NCBI RefSeq assembly: GCF_000003815.2
Contig: NC_049988.1
Coordinates: 7,573,776-7,637,775, forward strand
DNA: 64,000 nucleotides
Direction: 5' to 3'
From: Branchiostoma floridae
Lineage: Eukaryota; Chordata; Leptocardii; Amphioxiformes; Branchiostomatidae
Shown: positions 10,798 through 22,855 of the stretch, piece after piece
How positions within the stretch are numbered: position 1 is the stretch's first letter
How the letters are laid out: each line of letters begins with the position of its first letter
Notes under the pieces: model-generated
The model's database searches: none
Seen by the model: only the letters and a program-made list of their open reading frames with translations
Told to the model about the DNA's origin: nothing
Translations under genes and position numbers: made by a program

Positions 10798-11504
10798 TAG
10801 AGTCCATTCCAAGACACCATGAGGGTTTTTAGGCGATATTTATAATTAGTCTGAATTATCTTGAATAAAAGAATATCTGAGCCACAATAATTAAATTATT
10901 TTCAAAAAATTGACTAAGAAAATACTCATTTCTTTGAATTTCTTTGAATATTTTAGAAACATTTTGAAAGTAACTGTACAAAAATATCTTTATTTAGAAT
11001 AATTGTGAAACCTGTCTGTGATTATTTCACATTTACAAATATTTACAAAAAATGGTAAACCTGGCCAAATGGTAAAATTAGTTTATTGCCCCCATAAAAG
11101 TAAGCCCTATTGTTGCATCTGTATATTTTTAGATTTCACTGCTGGGCACTGGTGGATCCTTTGTGGTGGGCCATTGTTGCATGGCACCCAACCATACTTT
11201 GCAAGGATGTGTGAATTGCTATATTCCCAGCCCACCGAACCATTTACCAATGGTAGAAAATGGTAGAAAATGGTAAATAATGGTAGAATGCTGTTATCAT
11301 TATTTAGAAACCATTAGAAGTATCCAATTCCACACCATGAATATTTCCAAAGTTTTACAGGACCAAGGAAATATTTATAAAGTTGAAACAGTGTTAAAAA
11401 TATTTCCCGAGTATCAAATGTCCTAGACATATAATTACAAAAGTTTAAAATCAATTCTAAACAATGGCAACAAACATCCGCATGGTGTCTTGGAATGGAC
11501 TCTA
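10798..11504. mobile_element. Terminal-inverted-repeat element, possibly mariner-like
   Basis: Bases 10798-10821 and 11481-11504 are perfect 24-bp inverted repeats (left end TAGAGTCCATTCCAAGACAC). The element may begin at GAGTCC with a flanking TA on each side, as in Tc1/mariner insertions. The interior (about 660 bp) is AT-rich, has TGGTAGAAAATGGTA tandem words at 11253-11288 and no transposase frame. Confidence 0.7.
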
Positions 11505-12248
11505 GTGGCAGAAATAACATGGATTATTTTAGCTTAGTCCGAGAATTAACCAGATTATTTTCCTAAGCAATGGCCATTCTAATGCACGATTCGTTCCTAT
11601 GTCGTTGTTATTGCCACCAGTACAAATGTACTACAGGGTGTGTATGAAATGAGAAATCATTGTGGTGTATGTTGGTGTAACATTGAATCACTTTTCGGCC
11701 ACTGTAGCTGGCAAAGAGATCTAGCCTTGTGTAGTTAGCCCCAAACCTACATTAACAAACATATTTTCAAATCATCAATAACTTTCACACATCATGACGT
11801 GTCTTCTATAGTAGCCGTCGCAATACTGTTTATAACAGCAAAATACAACACAAACGGATTTTCTCATACTACATTCTCATGTATATCCATTGTTCAACTA
11901 TACTATACTGAACAAATATCTGTAATAGTAGAAACAGTTGTGGTCAAATTACTACCAATATTTCATGCGAACAATTTCTATTTGACAGTCAGAGAATGGC
12001 ACATTGTTACGTTTGTAGATATTTTTACTGCAATGTCAATGAATGATGTCAACAAAACGTACATTCATCCATCTATTTAACTATTCGTTTATAAATCCAT
12101 TCCTTCATTTATTCAAATTATCTTTTTTTACTTTCCTGCCTTCCTGACTTACGTTTGTAGAACTAACGCCTTTAGATATGCGTCTTTCTATACATCGGTT
12201 CTCATGATTTTCACAACTTTTACACCCTGATTGTTATAGAATGCTGAA
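11505..12248. other. No gene seen
   Basis: A 93-codon open frame at 11799-12080 has no recognisable motif and AT-rich composition. I treat it as chance. Confidence 0.5.
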
Positions 12249-12381
12249 TCTCCAAACAGATGTTGGTAGGTACGTAAGTCTCTGAAAGACCCATTTTCTT
12301 ACAGTAGTTATCAAGAGGGCTGATAGTCATAAAGATGAGACTGTTAGAAAAGTTCACGATCTTCTAACATCTGCTTGGAGA
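12249..12381. mobile_element. Small MITE, TCTCCAA(A/G)CAGAT family, copy 1
   Basis: 133 bp with ends TCTCCAAACAGATGTT and AACATCTGCTTGGAGA, inverted repeats with one mismatch. The interior is unrelated to the other copies (19471, 22731, 29573). Confidence 0.75.
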
Positions 12382-12568
12382 TCAGAATGATATGGTTCCT
12401 AAGCAGCGACGTTCTGTCCGAGTTCTGTGTTCTGTACGGCGTCTGTTCTGTGGGTCCCGTCACAGAACGGCCGGTCGTTGGTCTGTTTACATCCGCATAA
12501 CCACACCTCTCGGGTCTCCTCCATCTTAAACCGGACCGGCGTCATCCCCACCGCCTTGTGAGCACCGT

Positions 12569-13190
12569 CACAGAACGGCTACAGAACAACAACAGAACGG
12601 CGGTCAGAACGATGGTCATCATAGAAAAACAATCGTAGAACGGTAAGCTATCGTCACAAAACATGTTAAAATTGTGAATACAATGGTGATCATCACAGAA
12701 TGGCTACAGAACAAGAACAGAACGGCGGCCATAGCGATTGTCATCATAGAACAACGATCCTAGAACGGTAAGATATCGTCACAAAACATGGTAAAATTGT
12801 GAATACATGTACAATGGTGATCATCACAGAATGGAACGGCGGCCATAGCGATTGTCATCATAGAACAACGATCCTAGAACGGTAAGCTACCGTCACAAAT
12901 ATCTATGGTAACATAAACACAAGTTGTGAATACAATAGTACCATCACATAATTGTTTTAGAGCAAGAACAAAACGCCGATCAGAGTGATTGTCATCATAG
13001 AACAACAATCGTAGAATGGTAAGCTAGCCTCACAAACCATTGTATCATTGACACATTGAGCTATAGAATAACAATATAGTTGTGAATACAATGACACCCA
13101 TCACAGAATGGTCATAGAACAGGAACTGAACGGCGGTCAGAACGGCTGTCATTATAGAATAACACCGTAGAATAGTATCATGCCGTCAGA
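12569..13190. repeat. Tandem array, unit about 110-155 bp, five copies
   Basis: Each unit starts near CACAGAA(C/T)GG, carries GAACGGCGG(T/C)CA, TCATCATAGAA and GTAGAACGGTAAGCT-like words, and ends with TTGTGAATACAATGG. Units differ by internal indels. A related GTTCTGT-rich stretch in the opposite sense lies just upstream (12410-12455). No coding potential. Confidence 0.75.
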
Positions 13191-13274
13191 TCAGGCATTA
13201 CACATGTGATTCTAACACAAACGCGTCAGAATAACATGCATTTGCAACCATTATAGCTCAAGTTTCTACCTTTA

Positions 13275-14142
13275 GGCCACGTTGATTTGATTATATGGAT
13301 GACATCCGCGCTCGCACCAATTTTCGGCCATTTCCAAAAAAAAAAAGTTTTCGACCACACAATAAATTGTGCAAAGCAGCTGTAAAATGAGCACAAATAT
13401 TCCGTAGATTGAAAAAAAAGTATCAGAAAACAGATAACTAATGCCATAGAATGCCAAAATAAATCTAAAGTCAAAGAATAAGATGTGAAAGGACAGAAAA
13501 AAAATCTACTGTTGGTTGGAGGAGGTACCAGTACAGAAAATTCAGGTCCAGAGGATCATTTCCAGGTCCGGACATGAACCTGGACCTGATTGTGGAAACT
13601 TGAGAACTGACAATACTCAAAACAATGGTAATTGGTAAATTTTGCTACATAAAGGAATCTGGTGGATTATAGGACTCCCACTGCATTTCAAAATCCCATC
13701 TCCATGTAATACAGGCTAACTGTCTCTGTACCTTTGACTGTAGAAACTTGGTGCAATTGACTATAAACTCTACTTGACTTCGCTCTTGTTGTCTTCTTGG
13801 CCCCCCGGTTAGACCCCAAATGGCTGCCGACATAGTGTGTCCATTTTGTAATTGGCGAAACCTGTTCCTCTGTTTTTTGTTCAGGTCTGTTTTTTTCGGA
13901 TTGGTCCAAGAAGAAAAAAATGTTTTGCACCCGTATGATGTACTGGTCCCTACACCAAACTGTTGGTATACCATACTATGTGTGTTTAGTCCTATGTTCA
14001 ACCTTCCTGGCCACTTTGATTTCATTAGATTTCATACTGAAGGCAACTTTTTTTTTTGGCCAAACTTTTTTTTTATTCGCTCGCTCGCATCAGTTTTGGA
14101 GTTCCCGGAGGATGTCATCCATATAATCAAATCAACATGGCC
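13275..14142. mobile_element. PIF/Harbinger-like element with TTA duplication
   Basis: The ends are 33-bp inverted repeats with one mismatch (left GGCCACGTTGATTTGATTAT, continuing ATGGATGACATCC), flanked by TTA on both sides. TTA is the usual PIF/Harbinger target duplication. No transposase is visible. A hAT-like MITE (13517-13959) has inserted inside. Related single ends occur at 17070-17160, 17267-17350 and 41729-41770. Confidence 0.75.
13517..13959. mobile_element. hAT-like MITE nested in the Harbinger-like element
   Basis: Diverged full-length relative of the element at 736-1161, sharing ACCAGTACAGAAAATTCAGG, GGACCTGATT and the TATAAACTCTACT block. It is flanked by perfect 8-bp duplications CTGTTGGT (13509-13516, 13960-13967). 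Its position inside another transposon dates it as the later event. Confidence 0.8.
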
Positions 14143-14889
14143 TTATCAAAAATAAAAAAAACGAAGGCGTATCATTGATTTTACGGTCATTAAATTTCAT
14201 TAGGACTTTGACCCACTTTCCTGACAGGCACCAATTTTAGAATGTGTGATGTCAGGGGTGGGTCAAAGGTCCCCTGAAGTCGATACCTGCCACCGTCTCT
14301 CAGATCAATGCGCATCACGAAAGTCGGTCAAAATCCAGAGGAAGGACGATGCACATGGCTCAAAACTCCGTGAAATAGCTTTCATTTTGAATTGGATGAT
14401 AGAAAAACAAACCGCAAATGGATAAAAACAAGCAAAATCTGTGACAGACTGATGGTACAGATAGACTCATCTGTGAAAAGTCTCTCTAAGTGCGCCAAAA
14501 TGCGCGTGCTGAGCATAACTACCCGGCTGATCATCCTAAATGATTACCCCCCTGTACCGCCGCGGACATCAATACGTCTGTGACACCCTCACACACCAAC
14601 CATTCATCACTATCTAAGGGTGACCAGGCTCTGCTCCATGTGGATGGATCCATCGCCACCCATGCAGAGAGGGGAGATAGCCCTCATCGATCCAACTAGA
14701 ACGAGACGGGATCTTTCGGAAATCACGATTTTGAATATGAACGAAATCTTGTTTACATTGTTCTGTCAAATGATGTAACAAAAAAATGTAATTGTAGTGA
14801 CTATGCTCATTTTCTTTCACTATATTCTTTTGAATTCGTGTTCTATTTTTTTTCGAGGCCCCAAGTGTCTGGTACGATTTTATGTTCGC
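14143..14889. other. No gene seen
   Basis: No recognisable gene or bounded repeat. Confidence 0.5.
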
Positions 14890-14980
14890 TTGTGTGTGTT
14901 CGTTTGTGTGTGTTTGCTTGTGTGTGTCTGTGTGTGTGTGTGTCTGTGTGTGTGTGTGCGCGTGTGTGTGTGTGTGTATG
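14890..14980 (+). repeat. GT/CA microsatellite
   Basis: Nearly continuous TG repeats with TTTG and CGCG interruptions. The histidine/threonine-rich open frames on the minus strand are artefacts of it. Confidence 0.95.
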
Positions 14981-15654
14981 TTCGTTTGTGCTTTTGTGCC
15001 TTCGCCATACATAAAAAGATGTTGTACGAATATCTGATTTAGAAATGCCCGCATTATATCCCTTTAAAACCACAGTTAAGTCTATACAGAATCCCCAGTC
15101 AACTGAAATGTCAGCGTCTAGAAGATATTCCGCTTCGACCTCTACGCCAAGGTCACGGTTAGGGAAACATAATGTAGAGATATGATTAATATTCCTGTCG
15201 TCCATACGCAGTCGACTGTCTGATTATGTTCGCAGTGTGCCGCAACATTAAATATTAATTATTAGATAACTGCCAGCGAGACAAATGAGTGTGTCATGCG
15301 TATTGACAGCACTTTTTCATTGAATTACTACTTTGGTTTTATTCACAATCATCATCAGTCAATTTTAATGCGCCTTTAATGATACATTGCAGCTAAATGG
15401 TTTTGATAAATTCCCAAGGCTTTCATACGTCTTCATCACTGTTGAAACTTAGTTTTATACACAAAATGTGAACAACTTACTACAGTGTTGTCTTCAAGAA
15501 CTCGAGTCACAATGAATATGATTCTGATGGGTACACTGGCCTTTGGGTACAGATCATTTCATATTTAAAAATCTGCAGCTGAAAATCATGCCCTTTCTTC
15601 CCGACTACAATATCTAAATCGTGACCATAGCTTGTTAAGAACACGGGATTTCAA

Positions 15655-15800
15655 AACAGGAGGTTCCGCTACATTACCACAGAAAGCCGCTAGGGTGCTC
15701 AAAATCTAATCATTTCGAGGTGCAGTCAAGACCTACCTACATACCAAATATAGATACAACTCCTCGGATGCTGCTAAAACATAACCTTCTTGGCGAAGTT
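15655..15800 (+). repeat. Dispersed repeat, copy 1
   Basis: Shares GGTTCCGCT(A/G)CATTACC, ATCA(T/C)TTCGAGGT and a final AACCTT-CTTGGCGAAG-type end with 30400-30575. Probably the end of a non-autonomous transposon. Confidence 0.5.
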
Positions 15801-16369
15801 AAGTCTATTTTCAACGCCGAGATCGGTTGCGAATGTGTCGCAAACTTTCCATCTTCGTCTTGGTATCAATAGCGACTTCGTCTTAGTATCAATACCATCT
15901 TGGTATCAATAGCGACTTTACCTAAGAAAGGACGTTGAGACATATTTACGTACAAAATGAAAATCACGAGAAAAAAAACAACAATATCATAAAAGCGTAT
16001 TTTTTCAGACAGACATCTCAAATTAACTCAAAGGAAAAGGCCACAATATTTCCAACATGACTAATGCATACTGTTTTTGGGTTCGTAGTCTAGACCGTTT
16101 AATCACGTCGGCAAGTGCACTTGGGGGCACCGACGATTAATTACGATAACGAAGAAGAATAATCCACGCAGCATTTGTGTATATCTTTTTGCATCGTTTC
16201 TTAAGACTGTAATGATTAAGGTATTTAGATAGAAATCATTTTAGCTGCTTAAACATGAAAAAAGGACACTGAATCTCCGAAAGACGTCAAGATAAATACA
16301 TATGATACGACGTAACGTGATGACGACTGTTGTCAACGCAGTTGCTACGCCCTAAACTTATTTATCGAA
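15801..16369. other. No gene seen
   Basis: Contains a short local repeat (TTGGTATCAATA at 15859-15912). Otherwise featureless. Confidence 0.4.
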
Positions 16370-16790
16370 ATAAATGTTATGGTATTTGTAATCTGATACT
16401 GTACTTCAGATTACATTTATTTTATTGATTATGTTAGTATTGTGTCCAGAGAACTGACACTATGAGCTCAGAACAAGGTTTCGGTACTTGTAACATGATA
16501 ATGTAGCCAGTGTTACATCCCTTTTAATTGATTACGTTAGAATCGTACAAAGAGGCTATAGGATATTAGATAAAGAACAATTGTAAGAAAAAGACAATAG
16601 TTTCTATTTCTAATTTTTGAAAACCTTCTAGACCAAAACAAGATTTTGGTACTTGTAATATGATATTGTAGCCAGTGGTGTGTTCTCTAAATTACTAGTA
16701 ATTGATTTCGTTAGAATTAGGTCAAAAGGCTATACATTATTAGATATCCAACGATTGCAAAACGTATCTGTTTTGTACGTATCCCTACTC
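16370..16790 (+). repeat. Degenerate tandem repeat, three units
   Basis: Units share CAGAACAAG(G/A)TTT(C/T)GGTACTTGTAA, ATGATA(A/T)TGTAGCCAGTG and TTGATT(A/T)CGTTAGAAT. Spacing is about 110-170 bp. Non-coding. Confidence 0.6.
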
Positions 16791-17589
16791 AAAATCGTTA
16801 TTTTAGCGCTTTGTACTTTTTCACGCATATAAACCGAGAAGAAAAACGTTGTTCTGAGAGATAATTTAGATGCAAAACAAAAACATGATAAGAGTGCAGC
16901 GAAAGGTCCCTAGCCGCGTCAAATGCCAATTTCCGCGGGAAACTCCGATTGACCTTGAGGTTGCGGCAAGGTTACGGTAATAAGGTAATACCGTACGGTC
17001 TTCAGCGGGCCCCCAGACAATATGGATGGGCGAGACTCGAACTGAAAACGAATATCCGTCTAAGGTTAAGGCCGTACTGATATTATTGTATGGATGACAT
17101 CCTCTGGCCTGTGTGCACCCTAAACTGCTGCGAGCGTGCGAAGAAAAAGGGTAAAAATCATCTTAATTCCACACAAGATGAATACATATATAGTACACAC
17201 TAAAAACAAAAATCCTTCAATTTTCGACTACATCACCTTATATCACTCCACTTTTCTTATGGGAAATAAGGTTAAGGCCGTACTGATTTGATTGTATGGA
17301 TGGAATCCTTTGGTGTGCACCTAAAACGTATGCGAGCGTGCGAAGAAAAAAGGAAGATTGAGCAAACCACTGAAGACTGAAGACACAGAAAATGATACAA
17401 CACCAAACAATACATTCTTTATTTGTCTTCTTCCTCATTTTCTTTGAATTTCGAATTGCACGTCGATTAGTAAGAGATTTGCAATATTTTTTCCACTGCT
17501 CATTTTGTGGCTTCTTTCTATGATTTACAGTATGGTCGCAAACGTCTTTTGTTTTGAAACAATGATCAAGTTAAAATAACCGCAAAATG
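16791..17589. repeat. Two solo ends of the GGCC…ATGGATGACATCC family
   Basis: At about 17065-17150 and 17268-17350 the sequence GGTTAAGGCCGTACTGAT is followed by TGTATGGATG(A/G)(C/A)ATCCT and then GCGAGCGTGCGAAGAAAAA. These resemble the Harbinger-like termini at 13275 and lie in direct orientation. No gene seen. Confidence 0.5.
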
Positions 17590-18060
17590 GACAGTTAAGA
17601 TCCAGGGATCTAGACCTACATCATGTAGAAGTATTACATTTTTCTTTGGGGAAATGAATTTCTCACTGCACTTGTCTTCCAATGTGATTAGAAGACTTCT
17701 GAGCACTATTTGTGTTTCATTTTCATATGAACATTGTAAAAAATGGACGTCGGGGATTTAGGCCCAACTTTCCACTACATCACCTTATATTATTACCCTT
17801 TTCTTATGGGAAATAAATTTCAAACTTCTATTGTCTTCCGGTATGATTACAAGAAGGATGAACAATCTTTATATTGTAGGATATAATTTCATATGTACGA
17901 CATCCAAAATTGGTATCTAAGATCCAGGGAATCAGGCCGACTTCCCAGTACATGACTTCAAATTATCACGTCTCTCTTTTGGGAAATAAACTTTCTTCAA
18001 TGATGATTATAGCATGATCCTTTAATACAACATTCTCTTTTATTCATTATAAAAGAGAAT
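17590..18060 (+). repeat. Tandem repeat, unit about 170-180 bp
   Basis: Three diverged units share AGATCCAGGGA(T/A)(C/T)(T/A)AG, CTACATCACCTTATATTA and TTCTTATGGGAAATAAA. A further part-unit at 17220-17266 is cut off by the transposon end at 17267. The array closes with a hairpin (ATTCTCTTTTA…TAAAAGAGAAT) at 18032-18060. Confidence 0.6.
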
Positions 18061-19470
18061 AAATGCATTTTACTATGGCCCAATGGCTAGAGAAACTTGG
18101 ACTATAAATAACAACGAGTTGTGGGTCTAGTTTTGAATTCAATTTCACGGCCGTTACCATGCGTGTTAATGTTTAATGAAGGGACGGTGAAGCAATGGGA
18201 CACAAAGATGGCGGATGCCCATATTTGGATAGTCCCGTGACGTCACGCGAAAGCCCAGGACAGTCGGAGACAACGTTAGCAGGTTGATTGATGTAGCATC
18301 GCGAAATGGGGATCGCATGGGAAACCTTCATTTGACCTTTCTTTGTGGCGTCTTCAAAAGACTTTCTTATTTCTGGAGCTGAACATTCATAGCTTTGTAA
18401 GAGATATAAAGGAGGTCATATACATCAGGGCACTCCAGCTTATCACTGAACAGAGACGGTGGGCGTTATAAACTTCCTGGCACGTTTGACTAATTGCTGA
18501 CATCACGTATCCACAGGATTACGTGTTGATAAGATCACGTGTTTGTTACTGTCGCGATTTTACGTTCTGACGTGATTGGTCATCAGTATTGACCCTGACG
18601 AAGGCGACAGTGGTCCTTGAAAATTTGATCGGTGTATGCCTTTGTGTTGGAAGAAAGTTTACTATATATTCAAGTTAGGCCACTGTTACAAACGCACACA
18701 CGACAGGTCTACGACAACAAGTGAAATTGAACAGTCGTGCTTCTGTCGCACGCACGTCATCTGTATTGTTGTCGTATACTCCTCGAAGGAAAAGGCACAT
18801 GTCGCATACTGCACGCGTGCACAAATTTACAACAGCAAACTAAAAATGGACAGCCGTGGTTTTGTCGTACGAACTTCATCTGTCTTCTTGTCGTAGAATC
18901 TTGTCGATTAATTGTGTCACGAATCGTACTATGTTTGCGGCTGCAGCTCGATCTAAGCAAAGTAGCACCATGCACCTTTCACCCTGACAGTCTCAAGTGC
19001 CTGAGTAGAAGCTTTCAAAATGCCTTGTCGAAAAATAGACTTCAAAAAGTGCCATTAACGACGCACCTTTGAAACTAAGGCCATACATTAATGTTTTCCC
19101 CGTGTTGACTTTTTGACATGGGGAACTTTAAAGTGTTATTATTGCCCGCGTTTGTGAAGTGTAAGAGGAAATGTTCACCATCTCATGGGGCAAGCAGAAC
19201 CCCCACGGGTAATGGCAATTTTAGGCATTCTGAGAGTGTTTGTATTTGTTTTCTAGATCGGGCAAATATGTCCGTCCCTTTCCTCATGTTTGGAGTTTGA
19301 GGTGTATTTGATAAGGTGTCGACACTACACAATAACTACTACAATTACACGTGGTTTCCAGTCTATTAAAAACTACAGATCACTTGTCATCCATTCAAGC
19401 ATGAAAAAAACGTTAAGGAGAGACAGAAATCGCATTTGTTCGCAAAGAGACAGAGGACGCCATAGGCTAC
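18061..19470. other. No gene seen; one direct repeat pair
   Basis: About 18727-18780 and 18846-18897 are diverged direct copies (GAACAGTCGTGCTTCTGTCG against GGACAGCCGTGGTTTTGTCG), about 119 bp apart. The open frames here follow that repeat. Confidence 0.4.
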
Positions 19471-19658
19471 TCTCCAAGTAGAGGTTAGGCTCCGGCTGTT
19501 TTTTTAACGTTTTATAGTCGTTTTTATCTGGTTTTCTATTTTGTCATTTTTCTTGAAGTACGTTTTGACACAGCAAGATATAACAAAAAATAGAAGGCCC
19601 GATAAAAACGACTAAAAAAACGTTAAAAAACAGCCGGAGCCTAACCTCTGTTTGGAGA
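19471..19658. mobile_element. Hairpin MITE, TCTCCAA family, copy 2
   Basis: 188 bp with nearly perfect inverted arms of about 70 bp, starting TCTCCAAGTAGAGGTTAGGC and continuing TCCGGCTGTTTTTTTAACG. The outer bases match the family at 12249, 22731 and 29573. It could fold into one long hairpin. Confidence 0.8.
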
Positions 19659-19864
19659 GTAGCAATAGGCTACCTATAATTAGGATGTGCATATATGGGT
19701 ACAACAGAGAATTAGAGGCCCTTCTTTGTATAGCTAGGGTACTGGTACGAGGCCCGACTGCACTTGGTTTCGGGTCTATCAAAACTACCGACCACTTGCC
19801 ATCCATTCCAGCACGATTTTCTTGAAAAGAGACGGAGGACGCCACAAGCTATCTGCTACATTTG

Positions 19865-20010
19865 ATAATGACAATGACAATGATCTTTATTGCATATTCC
19901 TGCCCAACATGGGCTAAATGCATTGGGTTGGATAACTTTAATATACGTGAAACAGGTTACATCTTATATCATCTAAAATCTACATAGTCTCTTCTCTCTT
20001 TTCTCTATAA
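19865..20010 (-). mobile_element. 3'-end fragment of a LINE
   Basis: On the minus strand this reads …TTAGCCCATGTTGGGCAGGA…GCAATAAAGATCATTGTCATTGTC, a LINE 3' end with a simple-repeat tail. A related fragment is at 42605-42720. No coding part remains. Confidence 0.55.
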
Positions 20011-21236
20011 TTAGGTCACGTGAAAGTGACGTCATAGAAGCAAGTAGTCATTCCTGAACAAACACTAGTGCTGTGCCGTTGAAAATTTCGTTATGTCCAA
20101 TTCCCTTTCTTTATTGGAATCATAATCATAATCATAATGACTTTTAACGACCATTAACTTTGAAGTAAGGCCAGGACTGTCGACGGCAAACTGCCTTGTT
20201 ATAAAATCGGCGCCGGCCGCGAAAGAAGTGTCTGCACTATTTCGTTCCACTCTTTTACACTTCTCTACACTTGAGTCACCACGGTTACCCAAGACGGTAT
20301 CCTTGGACTACAAATTGCAAGAAAAGTTCGGCCAAGAGCAATCAAAACTTCAGAACAGATGATTATGGCTCTTAAAATAAGCGGCGCATGCTGAATAGGA
20401 GAAGAAATTGGACAATTACACCCACTCTTTCTTACCTAGTGGGATACAGTCAGCCATGTGTAGAAGGAACGCTAATAGGGGTTACAGAAAAGTCAATGAC
20501 TACTGCGTTATTTTAGGAAGGCTTTAGAAAAACATCAATGTCAAACTGGGTGCCACCAACTGAGCTAAGGATTTTGCTGCCTTACAATAGAGATTTAAAA
20601 GAATCCATGAAACTTTGAGAAGAAATACATTTTCAGCTTGCGATTTGATGTATTTCGTTTTATGTTGCTCATTTCTTTCTGGTAAGGTTTGCAAAACGTT
20701 GAATTCGAAGATATATTTCCCATCATGTCTCATCATGTCCCTGGCAAAGGGATGTCCCTGTAGCTCGACTGGTAGCAGCCTCACAGTTGAACTCTTAGTT
20801 CCAATCAGTGTCAGGGGTCTTGAGCACGTCAAAAGGGTTTAGAAGGGCTAGCAACCCCACCGTGTAAAAATATACTTTGAAACTGCAACGGATCTTGCTG
20901 CACCGTGTGTCATTCATTAGGCACTACAGGGGTCTGAAAGAACGAATAATTCACCATGCGTTCTACATAAGATACCGATGTAATGCTAAATACAAGAACT
21001 AAGATTACATCTCTCTCTATCGAAATATTTCTCATGCACGCATATCTTTATTCCTCGCCCCTACTAATTGGGCTTTTTCTCTCGTCAAAATGCGCTCGGA
21101 AATCTGCTGCGGGTCGTTTGCACCGTCCCTTAATGGAGTATGACTAGATTACCCGTGCAAATTAAGTACTTTCAATTTGATTTTAACGTGCGGGGGCTGC
21201 GATAAACAGAGACATTCCGCTTGCCGTGTATGTCTG
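20011..21236. other. No gene seen
   Basis: Short open frames only. No bounded repeat recognised. Confidence 0.5.
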
Positions 21237-21244
21237 TCTGTAAT

Positions 21245-21732
21245 TAGTGGTGCATACCTAAAAACAGGAACTGGAATTGGACTTGCAAAAATGTTTAGGT
21301 CCATGCAAGTCCAAAAAAAAAACAACTAAATGTCGGGAACCAAGTACGGTCTTGCAAAAAGGGCGGTGTTTCAATTCAAGAATACTCTTACTTATTTTCC
21401 CCTTTTTGTTCTAGACTAAACCATCTAAAACCTTCCATAGATAGTGAAATTTGCACTAGAAAAAAACAAGAAACCTTTCGTGTTTATTACTGACCTTTGT
21501 ATTTACACTGGCTGTATATAAATTGTATGTATTTTTCACATTGCATGTCAATTCATGCTAACATGCAATTTGATATGCACTATCCTCCCTCCCTCTCAAA
21601 AAAGAAAAAATTCTAGCACACATGATATGCAATGATGAGTTCAGGTCCGGACTTAAAGTCCAGACCTGAACCTGAATTGCTGGACCTAAATCCGGACCTG
21701 CACCTGAATATGAGTTTAGGTACGCACCACTA
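21245..21732. mobile_element. hAT-like MITE, third relative
   Basis: 488 bp with ends TAGTGGTGCATACCTA and TAGGTACGCACCACTA (inverted repeats, two mismatches). Flanking octamers TCTGTAAT (21237-21244) and GCTGTAAT (21733-21740) match at 7 of 8. The interior carries the same GGTCCGGACC palindromic words as the elements at 736 and 13517. Confidence 0.75.
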
Positions 21733-21740
21733 GCTGTAAT

Positions 21741-22730
21741 CGTTTGAAAAATATGCACGTTCACGGGAAATTCAGATCAGCCAAGCGTGGGGATACTACT
21801 TTGTACAAGCTCGTTTGATCATACTGATGTTTATCCCATCACATTGCCATCTGCACTACTGGGTGTGCATACATGGATACGTAAGAGAATTAGAGGCCCA
21901 TCTCTAGTATAGCTATAGGGTACTAGTGAGAGGCCTAGGGTAGTTTAACAATACATCATAGCTTATACAACTTTTGAACAGTCTCAAAGTTTTCTATTGT
22001 TTCTCTTTTACAATGTATTCCTCGTAGCCGGCCCAGATACATTCAAAGAAGAAAAAGACGCTCATTATTTTTTGTTTCCGAAAATTAACTGTACCTTGTT
22101 CATATAGAGTACTTAATGCGTTATATTTCAATTTAGCCTTTTTTCCTGGGTACTACCGCCAAGGTAAATACATTTCAAATGCAAGGTAGGTATTGTAAAA
22201 ACTTGTATTGTTAACTTTTGTCAGCCAAACGTCGGTAAGCGTGCTTGTGTTATAGACTCAGGTGACAGCATTGATCAGTCAACGTACGTGCATTATATGT
22301 GAAATGAACTACCATACTTTCTCGAACAAAGTACTCACTTTAAATTAAAATACGCACCCCTGATTTGGGGCAAGTCTCTGACAGATCTGTGGGACTGAAA
22401 GGTGAAATGGATAAACTTAAATAAAGTACCCACCCCAACTTTTGCAACAACTTGTAGCACCTTTTCAATTTTGAAAAGTACGTACTTGATTCGAGAAAAT
22501 ACGGTACTGTGATATGTTATTCTTCGGCAGTTCTTTCCTGGAAAGATTTTATTATCCGCCAGACAGTCTACTGGGAAGACATAGCGTGAGCAGCACAGCT
22601 GGAGACTGATGCTAAATGGGTATGCACTTGAACTTCGTCCAGGAACTTGTACTTCCATATATGGTCACTGCGTCCTTGTATACCCTGTCCCCGGCTTGAG
22701 GTCATGGGTGGCAAGATTGCGCTGAAGTAA
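21741..22730. other. No gene seen; dispersed repeat piece
   Basis: About 21865-21945 resembles 19683-19755 (GAGAATTAGAGGCCC…GTATAGCTA…GGGTACT), a shared dispersed repeat of unknown type. Confidence 0.4.
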
Positions 22731-22855
22731 TCTCCAAGCAGATATAGGGTGGAAGATCGTAACTTGCTGGCTTCTCCAGTTGAAGTGAATGCTTGTCAGG
22801 TAAGCACTTGCATTCAGAAACGTCGCAATCTTTCGCCCCTATATCTGTTTGGAGA
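22731..22855. mobile_element. Small MITE, TCTCCAAGCAGAT family, copy 3
   Basis: 125 bp. Left arm TCTCCAAGCAGATATAGGG and right arm CCCTATATCTGTTTGGAGA form inverted repeats extending about 30 bp with few mismatches. Confidence 0.8.

Noticed and set aside
14614-15205. His/Thr-rich and Cys/Val-rich open frames
   Set aside because: Translations of the GT/CA microsatellite.
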